Notes: generated from the letters alone by a model not told the origin. Shown: positions 44,749 through 54,583, numbered from the stretch's first letter. The stretch is 64,000 nt of DNA from an uncultured Myxococcales bacterium (GCA_937146725.1 CAKZRU010000111.1:1-64000), one strand, 5' to 3'. Translations and numbers: made by a program.

Positions 44749-46548
44749 TTATGAATAATCAGCTCTTGGTAAGACAAGCATAAAAATAGCTCCACCACCG
44801 AGTCGACGTGAAACATCCAGCGAGCCACCTTGTTGCTCGGCCAAGGCTCTACACAATGGTAATCCCAACCCAGTTCCCTGCTCTTTATTGGAGTAAAAAG
44901 GCTGAAAGATAAGCTCTAGGTCATCAAAGGTATCAGGAAAGCCATGACCATGGTCAGCAATGTGGATTTGCCAACAATGAGCATGATTATGTTCTAGTGG
45001 ATATGCACTGATTTCCACCTGTTCACTGCCGGCTTCCCAAGCATTATTAAACAAGTTCCATAAAATCTGTCGAACTTGATCAGAATCCGCATATACAAAT
45101 ACATCATCCGGTAGTTGATGAACCACTTTATCTGCTTGAATCAAAGCAATATCATTCACTAAGGAATGAAATGAGAATTCGGATAGATTTGGTTTTGGCG
45201 GACGAGAAAATCGTAAAAAAGATTCAGTAAGTTGGTTAATCCTTTGCGCTTCTCGACTAATAATTGTGAGCAAGCGATCTTCAAGTTGGTCAGATTGGAT
45301 TGCTGCGGTAGCTCGGCGTTGATTTAAAAGCTCAATACTTGACACCATACCCGCTAGTGGATTTCTGACCTCATGCGCAATTTGAGCCGCCATTTCTCCT
45401 AAAGAAGCTAAACGTTCTCGATTGGCCATCTTGAGCTCTAAACGTCGCTTAACACTGACATCTTGTAAGATAATCAGCCATCCTCGATGACTTGGTTCAT
45501 AAGAAGGGCTTACTTCTGATAAACTACAGTCGAGTAAGGTACGGTCAAAGGCTCCACTTGGAGCTAGAGGAGAAGATAGAGTTTGAGAAAACTCACTTCT
45601 TTCATCAACTTCTTGATGTTCCTTGGGCTCCTCATGGTTCTTTAAGAAAGAATATTCCCATGTGTACACCCCGGTATCAGTCAAGATAAACTGTTCATCA
45701 ACCATCGACTTTAAGTTCACATGGTTCAAGTCATGGGGTAAATGAGGAAAAAGGACCTGAATAGATTCCCTAATCAAGTTTTGACTGGTTGTTCCTAAAA
45801 AGTCTTCTGCGGCTTGATTAATCATTAAGATTTTACCAGTGGCATTCAGATAGATAATACCATTATGTACACTTAACAGTAAGTGCTCATTAAGCAGTCT
45901 TAAGGTTTTCATATCTGCATTGGCAAAACTTAATCTAAGCTGAGCGACTCGGGTTTGCTCGCTTAAATATGCAGTCAATACAGCAATAAAGCTCAACAGA
46001 CCTAATTGGTATAAACCATTGGTCAATATGTATCTTACTGACCGTAAAGAGGTGCCTCGTTGAAAGTCAATATTGGAAATCTCATGAGAGCAAAGCAGTG
46101 CAAAAGTACCCATTGCTAAGATCACTACAAACCAAGCCCCTTGTCGATACAAGGACACTGCACCCATCAATACATGAATCGCAAATAAAAAGATCAGAGG
46201 ACTTTCCATACCTCCGGTTAAAAACATTAAGGTTCCACTACCCACACAATCCGTAAACAACTGAAAATAGGAAAAAAGATCGTAGTGCTTCTTGATACGA
46301 CCCAAGGTAAAGATAAAGATCAGATTAAAAATATAGATCCCTACAAAAACCGAAATGATCGTGGGTAAACTTTCTTCCGGATATAAGGGATGTAGGCGGG
46401 TTGCTTGTAAAAAAACAAAAACTAAACCAATACCCACACTTAAAATAACTCTGACCAACAGTAGCCAAGTTAGTCTTTGCCTAGTCAATGAAGAGTGGTT
46501 GGCTGAATGTATACCTTGAGCTTGTTGTGGCAGAGGAGTTTCAGCCAT
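44749..46548 (-). CDS. pilS: PilS-type sensor histidine kinase
   Basis: 599 residues. About six N-terminal membrane helices (first LTWLLLVRVILSVGIGLVFVF), a PAS domain (~210-350, NGIIYLNATGKILMINQAA), the phospho-acceptor in AAQIAHEVRNPLAGM (His ~392), and ATPase boxes NLFNNAWEAG, DHGHGFP and GTGLGLPLCRAL. The six-helix PAS-HisKA plan and its place after pilC match PilS, which controls pilA through PilR and sigma-54. PilR is absent next to it: the gene is followed by the convergent lipA. The NtrC-type regulator at 34185 is the best candidate partner in the window. The PAS contains a polar insertion of ~50 residues. Confidence 0.87.
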   Translation of the reverse strand: MAETPLPQQAQGIHSANHSSLTRQRLTWLLLVRVILSVGIGLVFVFLQATRLHPLYPEESLPTIISVFVGIYIFNLIFIFTLGRIKKHYDLFSYFQLFTDCVGSGTLMFLTGGMESPLIFLFAIHVLMGAVSLYRQGAWFVVILAMGTFALLCSHEISNIDFQRGTSLRSVRYILTNGLYQLGLLSFIAVLTAYLSEQTRVAQLRLSFANADMKTLRLLNEHLLLSVHNGIIYLNATGKILMINQAAEDFLGTTSQNLIRESIQVLFPHLPHDLNHVNLKSMVDEQFILTDTGVYTWEYSFLKNHEEPKEHQEVDERSEFSQTLSSPLAPSGAFDRTLLDCSLSEVSPSYEPSHRGWLIILQDVSVKRRLELKMANRERLASLGEMAAQIAHEVRNPLAGMVSSIELLNQRRATAAIQSDQLEDRLLTIISREAQRINQLTESFLRFSRPPKPNLSEFSFHSLVNDIALIQADKVVHQLPDDVFVYADSDQVRQILWNLFNNAWEAGSEQVEISAYPLEHNHAHCWQIHIADHGHGFPDTFDDLELIFQPFYSNKEQGTGLGLPLCRALAEQQGGSLDVSRRLGGGAIFMLVLPRADYS

Positions 46549-46566
46549 TATGTACTCGATACTTGC

Positions 46567-47769
46567 TTAACCAACCGCACCAGCGATGGTAAAGATGGGT
46601 AGATACATCGCAACCAAGATCGTGCCTACAATCCCTCCTAAGATGACCATCATCATCGGTTCCATTAAGCTGGTTAAACCATCGACTGATGCCTCTACCT
46701 CATCATCATAAAAGTCGGCAATTTTGCCTAACATCACGTCCATGGCACCCGTTTGCTCACCCACTGCAATCATTTGAACAACCATATTTGGAAAGATTTC
46801 AGCCTTGATCAAAGGATCAGCCATTCGACTTCCTTGTGAAACCTTTTCTCGTACGTCTAGCAAGGCAAGCTCAATTACCTTATTGCCCGAGGCCTTTGAA
46901 ACAATATTTAGGGCTTCCACAATGGGTACACCAGAAGCAAGCATTGTGCCCATTGTTCTAGTAAAGCGAGCCACTGCTACTTTTTTAAGTAGGGCACCAA
47001 ACAGGGGAAGCTTCAATAAAAAACCATCAAAGATTAATCGCCCCTTCTCTGTATTAATTACTTTCTTAAATGCAAAGAAGAATAAAGCAAGGCCAATCAG
47101 AACTGGTGCTGTATTTGTGGCAAGCCAATGTGACATACCAATGACGACTTTAGTCAAACCAGGTAAATCTCCACCCATGTTGGTAAACATTTTTTCAAAG
47201 CTCGGAATGACAAAGCGCAAAAGAACAAAAATAACGATGCCCGCAACCGCACTGATGCCAATCGGATAGGCCATGGCACTTTTCACTTGGCGAGCTAACT
47301 TAGCATTATTTTCAATGTAAGCCGCCAAACGATTTAAAATGGTATCAAGAATACCACCCACCTCACCGGCGGCCACAAGATTAACAAAAAGGGTATCAAA
47401 AACTTTGGGATGGCGCTCTAATGCTTGGGCAAAGGTTGCCCCACCGGCGACATGATCTTTGATGTCATTTAAGATCGCTTGAAATCTTTTATTTTCTTGC
47501 TGAGACGCAATAAGTTCAAGACATTGTACAAGAGGCAAGCCAGCATCAATCATGGTTGCAAACTGTCTGACAAAAACGACAAGTTCTTGTCGTGAAACCC
47601 CTGAACCAAACTCAAGCTTCAACTTAGGTTTAAGCTGCTTGCGAACCTTTTCAGGATTGATTTGACGCTGTTTAAGCTTTAGGTGAACTTCACGCTCATT
47701 TTCGGCTTCAATGACCCCCGTTTTTAGTTCTCCGCTTGGAGTACGGCCTTCCCATTGCCAAGTCGCCAT
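46567..47769 (-). CDS. pilC: Type IV pilus platform protein PilC
   Basis: 400 residues, GspF family: two domain copies (FVRQFATMIDAGLPLVQCLE and FTRTMGTMLASGVPIVEALN) and three membrane helices. It opens MATWQWEGRTPSGELKTG, close to myxobacterial and Geobacter PilC. It transmits ATPase motion to pilin assembly. Between pilT and pilS, the standard order. Paralogous to GspF. Confidence 0.93.
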   Translation of the reverse strand: MATWQWEGRTPSGELKTGVIEAENEREVHLKLKQRQINPEKVRKQLKPKLKLEFGSGVSRQELVVFVRQFATMIDAGLPLVQCLELIASQQENKRFQAILNDIKDHVAGGATFAQALERHPKVFDTLFVNLVAAGEVGGILDTILNRLAAYIENNAKLARQVKSAMAYPIGISAVAGIVIFVLLRFVIPSFEKMFTNMGGDLPGLTKVVIGMSHWLATNTAPVLIGLALFFFAFKKVINTEKGRLIFDGFLLKLPLFGALLKKVAVARFTRTMGTMLASGVPIVEALNIVSKASGNKVIELALLDVREKVSQGSRMADPLIKAEIFPNMVVQMIAVGEQTGAMDVMLGKIADFYDDEVEASVDGLTSLMEPMMMVILGGIVGTILVAMYLPIFTIAGAVG

Positions 47770-47814
47770 ATCTATTTCCTCTCTAAGCCTTTATCCTCAA
47801 AAATACTTTACTGA

Positions 47815-48909
47815 CTAACGTTTTCGAGCGCTTGCCGCTGGCGTTTGATGAGCAACTAACATCGAAGTAAACTCATCAACGTCTGGAGAATTAGAACGCG
47901 CTTCATCCAAAGAAATCTGACGAGTTTTATAGAGCTTAAGTAGGCTTTGATTCATCGTCACCATGCCCGAACGCCCCTGTCCAATTTGAGCTTGCCCATA
48001 AATCTGGTGAAGCTTGTCATCTCGAATCATATGCCTAATCGCTTGATTCATAATCAAGATTTCAGCGGCTAAGGCTCGCCCTTTCATCCCCAATTTTGGG
48101 ATCAAACGTTGGCTTAAAACGCCTTGTAAGCTAAAGCTGAGCTGTACCCGAATTTGATTACGCTGATGAGTTGGAAACATATCAATGATACGAGTGATCG
48201 ATTGAATCGCTGACTGCGTATGTAAGGTTGCCAAGCACAGGTGGCCGGTTTCACTAATTCTTAAAGCAGCCTCGATGGTTTCTAAATCACGCATCTCTCC
48301 AATCAAAACCACGTCTGGATCTTGTCTTAAAACAGCCCTAAGTGCATCTTTAAAATTATAAGTATCAGAACCCACCTCACGCTGATTCACCAAAGCCTTT
48401 TTATGCTTATGCAAATACTCGATTGGATCTTCTAAAGTAACAATATGACAAGCTCTCTCTCGGTTAATCTGATCCACAATAGCAGCCAAAGTAGTCGACT
48501 TTCCAGAGCCGGTAGGTCCGGTCACCAAAACTAATCCTGATGAACGTCGAGACACATCGCTAATGCTTAAAGGAAGTCCTAGTTCTTCCAAAGGTCGAAC
48601 TTGCGTAGGAATGACTCTAAATACACCCGCGATTGCGTCTTTTTGCACAAAAAGATTGACTCTAAAGCGACAAAGCCCCTTGACGCCTATGCTTAAATCT
48701 AGTTCTCTAGTTCTTTCAAATTGGGCGCGTTGCTCATCATTTAAAATCGACAAGCAAAGTAAAGCACTCTCTTTGGGCGTTAAACGACTAAGGCCCATGA
48801 TCGGCTTCATTTGACCATCAATTCTTAGAACTGGCGCCGAGTCCACTGTAATATGAAGGTCAGAAGCACCTTCATCTACAACCATTTGCAAGAGCTTGCG
48901 TAATTCCAT
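47815..48909 (-). CDS. pilT: Pilus retraction ATPase PilT
   Basis: 364 residues. MVDEGASDLHITVDSAPVLRIDGQMKP at the start is the PilT PAS-like opening; Walker A GPTGSGKSTTLAAI, Asp box VTLEDPIEYLH, Walker B DPDVVLIGEMRD, His box TGHLCLATLHTQSA, and the retraction motif AALRISETGHL region are intact. The C-terminal AIRHMIRDDKLHQIYGQAQ is typical. Starts 2 bp after pilB stops. Drives twitching and DNA-uptake retraction. Confidence 0.96.
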   Translation of the reverse strand: MELRKLLQMVVDEGASDLHITVDSAPVLRIDGQMKPIMGLSRLTPKESALLCLSILNDEQRAQFERTRELDLSIGVKGLCRFRVNLFVQKDAIAGVFRVIPTQVRPLEELGLPLSISDVSRRSSGLVLVTGPTGSGKSTTLAAIVDQINRERACHIVTLEDPIEYLHKHKKALVNQREVGSDTYNFKDALRAVLRQDPDVVLIGEMRDLETIEAALRISETGHLCLATLHTQSAIQSITRIIDMFPTHQRNQIRVQLSFSLQGVLSQRLIPKLGMKGRALAAEILIMNQAIRHMIRDDKLHQIYGQAQIGQGRSGMVTMNQSLLKLYKTRQISLDEARSNSPDVDEFTSMLVAHQTPAASARKR

Positions 48910-48910
48910 A

Positions 48911-50605
48911 TCAATCAGCCGCTGAGCAACGAATCACCTCGCTGATGGTGGTCGTACCCTCTAAAAGCTTGCTTAGCGCAGATTGACGAAGCGTTTTCAT
49001 ACCTAAAGCGATGGCGGCTCGTTTAAGCTCTACACTAGACGCACCTTGCAAAACAAGATCCTTAAGTTCATCGGTCATTGGCATGATTTCATATAAAGCG
49101 ATACGCCCCTTGAAACCAGTCTCATTACATTCTCTACAACCTGCTCCATGATAGACTTTTGCAGTTTGCGCAACAGCGAGATCAACGCCTAAGTCAACTA
49201 AAGCCTGTGGCTCTGTGGCGACCTCTGTCTTACATTCTTTACAAATCTTTCGAGCAAGACGTTGGGCAAGAATCGCATTTACAGAAGCGGTTACTAAGAA
49301 GGGCTCAAGACCCATATTCAGCATACGGCTGACTGTTGAAGGTGCGTCATTGGTGTGTAGAGTTGATAGTACTAAGTGGCCTGTAAGCGCTGCTTTTACA
49401 GCAATTTCCGCTGTTTCAAAGTCACGAATCTCACCCACCATGATAATATCCGGGTCTTGGCGTAAGAAAGACCTAAGTGCAGCTGCAAAGTTTAAACCAA
49501 TCGCATCTGCCATTTGGCACTGATTAATACCCGTAAGATTAAACTCTACCGGATCTTCTGCTGTAGAGATATTTTCAGAGGTTTTATTGAGGTCAGATAG
49601 TGCCGAATAAAGGGTTGTAGTCTTTCCGGAACCAGTAGGTCCGGTCACTAACACCATACCATATGGTGTATGAATTGCCTTTTTAAAGATATCAAGTTGT
49701 GCCTGCTCAAAGCCTAACTTGGTCATGTCGAGCTGAAGATTGCTTTGGTCCAAAAGACGCATAACCACTTTTTCACCAAAAAGAGTAGGTAATACGCTGA
49801 CACGAAAGTCCATCTCTCGGCCTTCACCAAGCTTAATCTTAATACGACCGTCTTGAGGTAGACGGCGCTCGGCGATATTTAGGGAAGCCATAATCTTGAT
49901 ACGACTAATAATGGCGCTTTTTAGTGATAAAGGTGGCTCCATGATTTTGTAGAGAACGCCATCAATACGGTAGCGTACACGGAACTCTTTTTCATAGGGC
50001 TCAATATGGATATCTGAACAGTTTCGGCGAATCGCATCAATCAGAATGGTATTCACTAAGCGAACAACCGGTGCATCCTCTGAAGAACGCTCAAGCGAAA
50101 TAATATCTTCTTCTACTTCAGGTTCAGCGACTTCAACATCGTCTTGATTAAATTCTTCAACGATCTTTTTGTAGTCAATATCCTTTTTGTAATAGCGATC
50201 TAAGGCATCACGAATCGCAAGTTCGGAAGCAATAACCACCTCAACCTGCAAGCCACTATGAAACTTTACATCATCAATCGCGTTCAGATCCGAAGGATTG
50301 CTCATAGCAACAATCAAAGATGAACCTGCTCGGTCAATGGGTACAATGGTATGCTGTCTCGCCAAATGCTCTGGAATCAGCTCTAAAATATCTTCGCCAA
50401 TTTCAAAGTCATCAAGATCAACGGGAGGAATCCCATAATGGCGACTTAAAAATTCGGTTAAGTCACCCTCACCCACTAAGCCTAGTTTAGCAAGAGTATA
50501 AGTGAGGCTCTCACGAGTCTGACGCTGGGATGCCTGCGCTTGTTGAAGTTGTGAGAGTGAGATCATATTCTCGCGTACGAGAAGCTCGCCAATCCGATCG
50601 TTCAT
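48911..50605 (-). CDS. pilB: Pilus extension ATPase PilB
   Basis: 564 residues. MshEN-type N-terminal domain (PVDLDDFEIGEDILELIPE), Walker A GPTGSGKTTTLYSAL, Asp box STAEDPVEFN, Walker B DPDIIMVGEIRD, His box TGHLVLSTLHTND, and zinc module CKEC with CREC. First gene of the pilB-pilT-pilC-pilS unit. AGAGG lies before the ATG and a -35-like TTGACA lies ~100 bp upstream. Paralogous to GspE at 27833 but lacks its acidic N-terminal insert. Confidence 0.94.
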   Translation of the reverse strand: MNDRIGELLVRENMISLSQLQQAQASQRQTRESLTYTLAKLGLVGEGDLTEFLSRHYGIPPVDLDDFEIGEDILELIPEHLARQHTIVPIDRAGSSLIVAMSNPSDLNAIDDVKFHSGLQVEVVIASELAIRDALDRYYKKDIDYKKIVEEFNQDDVEVAEPEVEEDIISLERSSEDAPVVRLVNTILIDAIRRNCSDIHIEPYEKEFRVRYRIDGVLYKIMEPPLSLKSAIISRIKIMASLNIAERRLPQDGRIKIKLGEGREMDFRVSVLPTLFGEKVVMRLLDQSNLQLDMTKLGFEQAQLDIFKKAIHTPYGMVLVTGPTGSGKTTTLYSALSDLNKTSENISTAEDPVEFNLTGINQCQMADAIGLNFAAALRSFLRQDPDIIMVGEIRDFETAEIAVKAALTGHLVLSTLHTNDAPSTVSRMLNMGLEPFLVTASVNAILAQRLARKICKECKTEVATEPQALVDLGVDLAVAQTAKVYHGAGCRECNETGFKGRIALYEIMPMTDELKDLVLQGASSVELKRAAIALGMKTLRQSALSKLLEGTTTISEVIRCSAAD

Positions 50606-50675
50606 GAGACCTCTTTCATCTAAAGGATAAATCGCTCTTGAGTATTTTTAACTCAAATAAATAATACGTATACTG

Positions 50676-50706
50676 TATCTAAAAGGAGAATGAGCCATAC
50701 TGTCAA
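50676..50706 (-). promoter_or_regulatory. Candidate sigma-70 promoter of the pilBTCS operon
   Basis: A perfect TTGACA on the minus strand at 50706-50701 is followed by TTTAGA after 17 bases or TAGATA after 19. It is the best -35 in the pilB upstream region, in contrast to the sigma-54 matches found at the gsp, RadC-like and cytochrome genes. Confidence 0.4.
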
Positions 50707-50801
50707 GCGCTGTGTATGAGTCAGGCTCATCTGAGAGGCTGATTTTTACAGATAAAAAAGAAAAGCGTAAAGAAGAGAACAGCTTAAAAATGAACTTTTA
50801 C

Positions 50802-51680
50802 TTAAGGTGTCGAGTTCTTATCCTGTAATTGTTCATAAATCTCCAAGGTCGGAGCTCTAAAGCCTGTCCACCACTGAAAAGAGCTTATTCCTTGTCCTAC
50901 AAGCATGGCTAACCCATCTAAATAAGATAGGTTTATGTGCTGACTGTACGCTCGACTCCCCTGTGTACGCGATCTAGAATAATTTAAGTCGATGAATGTA
51001 GCAGTTTGATTTAAGCCAAAGTTTGGTCCGAGTTGATTTTGATGATTAAGAGCCAGATTGAGCCAAGTTTCTTTACTTAAAGGAGGTGTACCAGAAATTA
51101 ACAATTGGTTCGTTGGTAATGAAAGTTTAGCTCCAATCAGCTCGCCATTTGGACCGAGCCAAGTCGCTTGCAAATCGGGAAAGTGATACCGGCACCATTC
51201 TAAGCAATCTAAAGCTCTTTGCCGATCTCGACTTATCCAAACGATTTTTTTTATTCCTAAAGTATACAAGGCATAAGCACTGGCTCGACTTGCGCCTCCA
51301 ATCCCCAAGATGACGACCTGTGTGTTTTGAGTATTAATCTTCGGAACAAACTGTTCCAATAAAAAGCGAACTCCATCAACATCGGTATTGTGGCCATGTA
51401 AGTCCCCCGCTTCTTCTTTTAAAGTATTAACCGCACCTAAGCATTGAGCAACTCGACTAAGGTGATCACAAGCCTGATAGGCTATTTCTTTGTAAGGCGT
51501 CGTTACATTAAGGCCTTGATAAGAACACCATTCTTTTTTTTGGAAAAACTGTGTCCATTCACTTTTGTTGAAATCGAGTAGGTCAAAGCAAAGGTCTGTT
51601 CCATAAGAACGGGCATTTAAAGCTTGTAATTGAGGAGAAAGGCTGTGCGTTATATGTTGGCCAAGTAAAGCAAGTTTCAT
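50802..51680 (-). CDS. aroE: Shikimate dehydrogenase AroE
   Basis: Reduces 3-dehydroshikimate to shikimate with NADPH in aromatic amino acid synthesis. LLGQHITHSLSPQLQ carries the shikimate-binding S-x-S pair; NVTTPYKEIAY contains the catalytic Lys; HNTDVDGVRFLL has the Asp; VVILGIGGASRASAYAL is the cofactor loop. 292 residues. The ATG at 51680 is the likely start; a GTG directly before it is in frame. It lies 12 bp after ribF, so they are probably cotranscribed. Confidence 0.93.
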   Translation of the reverse strand: MKLALLGQHITHSLSPQLQALNARSYGTDLCFDLLDFNKSEWTQFFQKKEWCSYQGLNVTTPYKEIAYQACDHLSRVAQCLGAVNTLKEEAGDLHGHNTDVDGVRFLLEQFVPKINTQNTQVVILGIGGASRASAYALYTLGIKKIVWISRDRQRALDCLEWCRYHFPDLQATWLGPNGELIGAKLSLPTNQLLISGTPPLSKETWLNLALNHQNQLGPNFGLNQTATFIDLNYSRSRTQGSRAYSQHINLSYLDGLAMLVGQGISSFQWWTGFRAPTLEIYEQLQDKNSTP

Positions 51681-51692
51681 CACAGAGCCAAA

Positions 51693-52775
51693 TTAAACGG
51701 GATTAATGTGAGCCATAATCGGACTCGTTACATTAGGATCAGTCATTTTGGGCCAAATAGGCTTTTTTTGTGTTTCTAAAAGATCTTTAGTTGCTTTGCA
51801 GTCAGCTGTAATCTGCTGAACCAAAGCTTGCGAATCCGCAAAGCGTTGTTGGGCTCTTAATAAGCTTACAAACCACAAACATACTTCCCGATCATAAAGA
51901 TTTAGATCGAGTTCGGGCTGGGTGACAGGATTTGTTTGGTCTTCATCCTGATCTTGAAGCACATGAACTTCTACAGACCACTGTTGATGAGTTTTAGGAA
52001 GATGCGCCTTTTTAAAAGTTGGATTTGAGCCAACGCTCACCACACTTGCTTGTGGCCCTTGGCCCCAATCCAACCAAGCGGTATATACCCCTGCTTGTGG
52101 ACATAACTCAGAATGAAGCTCTAAGTTTGCCGTTGGAAAGCCAAGCTTCCGCCCTCTTTTCAATCCTTGTACGACTCGTGCCCGAATATGGTAAGGGCGC
52201 CCAAGTGCCAATTCTGCTTTTGAGACTTCGCCTGCAGTAATTAACTCTCTAATCCAAGTGCTTGAATATGCTCTATTTTGACTGTGGTTTGGTGATTCTT
52301 GTGCTTCAATAATATGTACTTGAGCACCATATTCTTGCGCAAACTCGATTAAATCAGCATGTGTTCCACTGCGTCTAGCACCAAAGGCAAAATCATAGCC
52401 TACAATGATATGTGCTGATTTGAGCGCATCGATCAGAACATCTTTCACAAAAGCACTTGGCGAAAGACTAGCAAAACTTAGATCAAAGTCCTGCGCTAAA
52501 ATTAACTTGATGCCAAGGTGGCTTAATAGATCGATTCGATCTTGCAATGAGTAGACTTGGCGTGGTCCTTGGTCTCCCTTAAAAAAACGTAAGGGATGTG
52601 GAGAAAAAGTGAGTATACTTGCTTGTAAACTTTCTTGTTCTGCCAGTTTAAGCACCTTGTTAATCAAAGCTTGATGTCCGTAATGTACACCATCAAAGTT
52701 CCCGATACCGACAACTGTAGATTTTTCTTGTTTGATATGCTTTTTAAGGTCTTGATAGCTTTGAAAGAACTGCAT
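51693..52775 (-). CDS. ribF: Bifunctional riboflavin kinase / FAD synthetase RibF
   Basis: Converts riboflavin to FMN and FMN to FAD. N-terminal nucleotidyltransferase: GIGNFDGVHYGHQALI and ILTFSPHPLRF, then YSSTWIRELITAGEV. C-terminal kinase: RARVVQGLKRGRKLGFPTANL, with the PTAN motif, and VVSVGSNPTF. 360 residues, with a short C-terminal extension past the kinase domain. Followed closely by aroE. Confidence 0.95.
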   Translation of the reverse strand: MQFFQSYQDLKKHIKQEKSTVVGIGNFDGVHYGHQALINKVLKLAEQESLQASILTFSPHPLRFFKGDQGPRQVYSLQDRIDLLSHLGIKLILAQDFDLSFASLSPSAFVKDVLIDALKSAHIIVGYDFAFGARRSGTHADLIEFAQEYGAQVHIIEAQESPNHSQNRAYSSTWIRELITAGEVSKAELALGRPYHIRARVVQGLKRGRKLGFPTANLELHSELCPQAGVYTAWLDWGQGPQASVVSVGSNPTFKKAHLPKTHQQWSVEVHVLQDQDEDQTNPVTQPELDLNLYDREVCLWFVSLLRAQQRFADSQALVQQITADCKATKDLLETQKKPIWPKMTDPNVTSPIMAHINPV

Positions 52776-53009
52776 TGATTTTAGCTTGACTCCGGAACAG
52801 CAAGTGACTTGTTGATATGCTTAAATCTTGATTCATATGTCAAGAACTCTCGTCCTTGCTTGAGAATAACTTAAAATAGCTTTCGAAAAGTTTAGTCAAT
52901 AAATGATACACAAACTGCAATTTGCTTGTGCAAACAAAAAAGTAAAAACATGACAAAAGCTTTTAAGCAAACAAACACGAAACCTAGTCATAGGAAAGAG
53001 AATTAAGCT

Positions 53010-53675
53010 TTGACTCCCTACGAAGATTTCCTGAAGTTCCTTAAACCGTTCAAGCTAACTTTTAGCTTTTTGCTCATTGCTGTGTTGAGTGTGACTTATC
53101 TTCCTTTAGGTCTTGCTCAAGAACCGGACATTGCTCCACCGACTAAAAAGAAGCCACAGCGCAGTCTTGATTTGAATAAGAAGTTTGCGATTGGCATGCT
53201 AAATCTTCCGAATGAACGTTCGGCCTTAGCCTTTAATCTTGGCCTAAGTTCCAATAGCTTTTTAGAGCTTGCCTTAGCCGGAGATTGGAGACAGCCCACA
53301 TCAAGAGCCTCCGAAATACAATTCGATGTAGCCTTAGGTGCCCATTTGCAACTGATCCAAGCAGGAGATGTGGCCGGTTTAACAATCGGTAGCCGTATCC
53401 ACCTCAGTTATAATGAGCTCTGTACTGCCGATGTAAACCTGTGTGCCGAACGTTCAGTTGTCTCAAATCCAACGCCACAATATCGCTTGGCCATTCCATT
53501 ACGTATTTACTATTTTCCGGTTTCTTATTTGTCATTTCATAGCGAAATAGGAGTAGAAGCAACTTGGGGTGACACCGGAGCTTCTGAATCTGGTGTGTAT
53601 TTATCAGGTCAATCGATCAGAGTTTTTAGTCAATCAAGTGCATATAGTCGCTTAGGTTTAAGTCTTTGGTTCTAA
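53010..53675 (+). CDS. Small outer-membrane beta-barrel-like protein of unknown function
   Basis: 221 residues from a TTG start (AGGAAAGAG lies ~13 bases before; no ATG available). Signal peptide FSFLLIAVLSVTYLPLGLAQ, cleavage after LAQ, a Pro/Lys spacer, then alternating hydrophobic strands (ALAFNLGLSSNSFLELALAG, AIPLRIYYFPVSYLSFHS) and a terminal SLWF with the C-terminal Phe preferred by BamA. No family recognised. It precedes pilA by 207 bp. Confidence 0.6.
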   Translation: MTPYEDFLKFLKPFKLTFSFLLIAVLSVTYLPLGLAQEPDIAPPTKKKPQRSLDLNKKFAIGMLNLPNERSALAFNLGLSSNSFLELALAGDWRQPTSRASEIQFDVALGAHLQLIQAGDVAGLTIGSRIHLSYNELCTADVNLCAERSVVSNPTPQYRLAIPLRIYYFPVSYLSFHSEIGVEATWGDTGASESGVYLSGQSIRVFSQSSAYSRLGLSLWF

Positions 53676-53692
53676 GCCATTAATTTATAACT

Positions 53693-53708
53693 TGGCGATT
53701 TTTACGCT
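53693..53708 (+). promoter_or_regulatory. Weak sigma-54 promoter match upstream of pilA
   Basis: TGGCGATTTTTACGCT has GG and GC ten bases apart and TGGC at -24, but the -12 part (ACGC) is poor. Start would be near 53719, 164 bases before pilA. In relatives pilA is a sigma-54/PilR target, which is the main reason to list it. A TTGACA at ~53788 offers a sigma-70 alternative. Confidence 0.3.
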
Positions 53709-53882
53709 CTAGCATGGCTTTCTGAAATAAAATAGATTCATTCTGATCAAGACTCACTGAGTTTTTCCGTGATTTGCTAGACTGATGTTGACATTTTCAA
53801 TTTGCTTCTCAATGATATGAACTATATTGATAAAACACGTCCACTGTATCTTGGCAACGCTGTAAACGATTAGGTAGTAATT

Positions 53883-54482
53883 ATGGTAAAGAAAGCAATG
53901 ACCAAACAAGTTAGCCAAACCCAAAAAGGCTTCACTCTTATCGAGCTGATGATTACTATTGGTATTTTAGGGATTTTAGCAGCTGTGGCCGGGCCTAATC
54001 TTACCAAGTATACTCGCCGAGCAAAAACCTCAGAGGCCATTATTAACTTAAAGCGTCTCTTTGATGGCAGTAATAGCTATTTTATCCGTTCTCAAGATAT
54101 GACCGGTCGAGATGGTAGTATTATTCAGCCTCAATTTCCGGGTGTAGGTATCGCGTTTGGTCCCGCTCCAGGACGTAATGCTTGCTGTGGTCAACCGGCA
54201 GATAAATGTGTTCCTGCCGACTCTCCCGGCTCACCTTATCCGGGTGCATGGAATAATTCACCTTGGCAAGACTTAGGCTTTGCGATCAATCGTGCCCACT
54301 ACTATTGGTATGAGTATGATACACAGGGAATCGGAAGTAATGCCGCCTTTACGGCAAGAGCTATGGGTGACTTAAACTGTAACTTAGCCTTTTCCCTTTT
54401 TGAACGAGTGGGTGGTATCAGACCAGGCACCATGGAAGTTCTTGGCGGTGGTGGTGTATTCTCTAGTAACCCATTAGAGTAA
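53883..54482 (+). CDS. pilA: Type IV pilin PilA
   Basis: 199 residues. Short basic leader, prepilin peptidase site KG^[20 protein letters not shown] with Glu+5, and the usual AxxEAxxNL-type helix continuation ([18 protein letters not shown]). The globular domain contains [13 protein letters not shown] and DLNCNL, so up to four Cys that could form disulfides, and a Gly/Pro-rich C-terminus. Size is as in myxobacterial-type long pilins. Separated from pilBTCS by aroE, ribF and an outer-membrane protein. The minor pilins and pilMNOPQ are outside the window. Confidence 0.92.
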   Translation: MVKKAMTKQVSQTQKGFTLIELMITIGILGILAAVAGPNLTKYTRRAKTSEAIINLKRLFDGSNSYFIRSQDMTGRDGSIIQPQFPGVGIAFGPAPGRNACCGQPADKCVPADSPGSPYPGAWNNSPWQDLGFAINRAHYYWYEYDTQGIGSNAAFTARAMGDLNCNLAFSLFERVGGIRPGTMEVLGGGGVFSSNPLE

Positions 54483-54489
54483 GCCAATC

Positions 54490-54531
54490 AGAGCGCATAA
54501 TATAGAGCGCATAATGTAGAACGCATAATAG
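54490..54531. repeat. Three tandem 14-bp repeats after pilA
   Basis: Units agagcgcataatat, agagcgcataatgt and agaacgcataatag at 54490, 54504 and 54518. They start 8 bp after the pilA stop. Confidence 0.85.
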
Positions 54532-54583
54532 TGAGCAAACAGCTCAAAGTGCACAATTTAAATAATCACAACAAATGAGTTGA

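Noticed and set aside
53527-53577. TTTGTCA and GTGACA half-sites upstream of pilA as enhancers
   Set aside because: Only four-base cores match, at other distances, and they lie in the coding sequence of the preceding gene.
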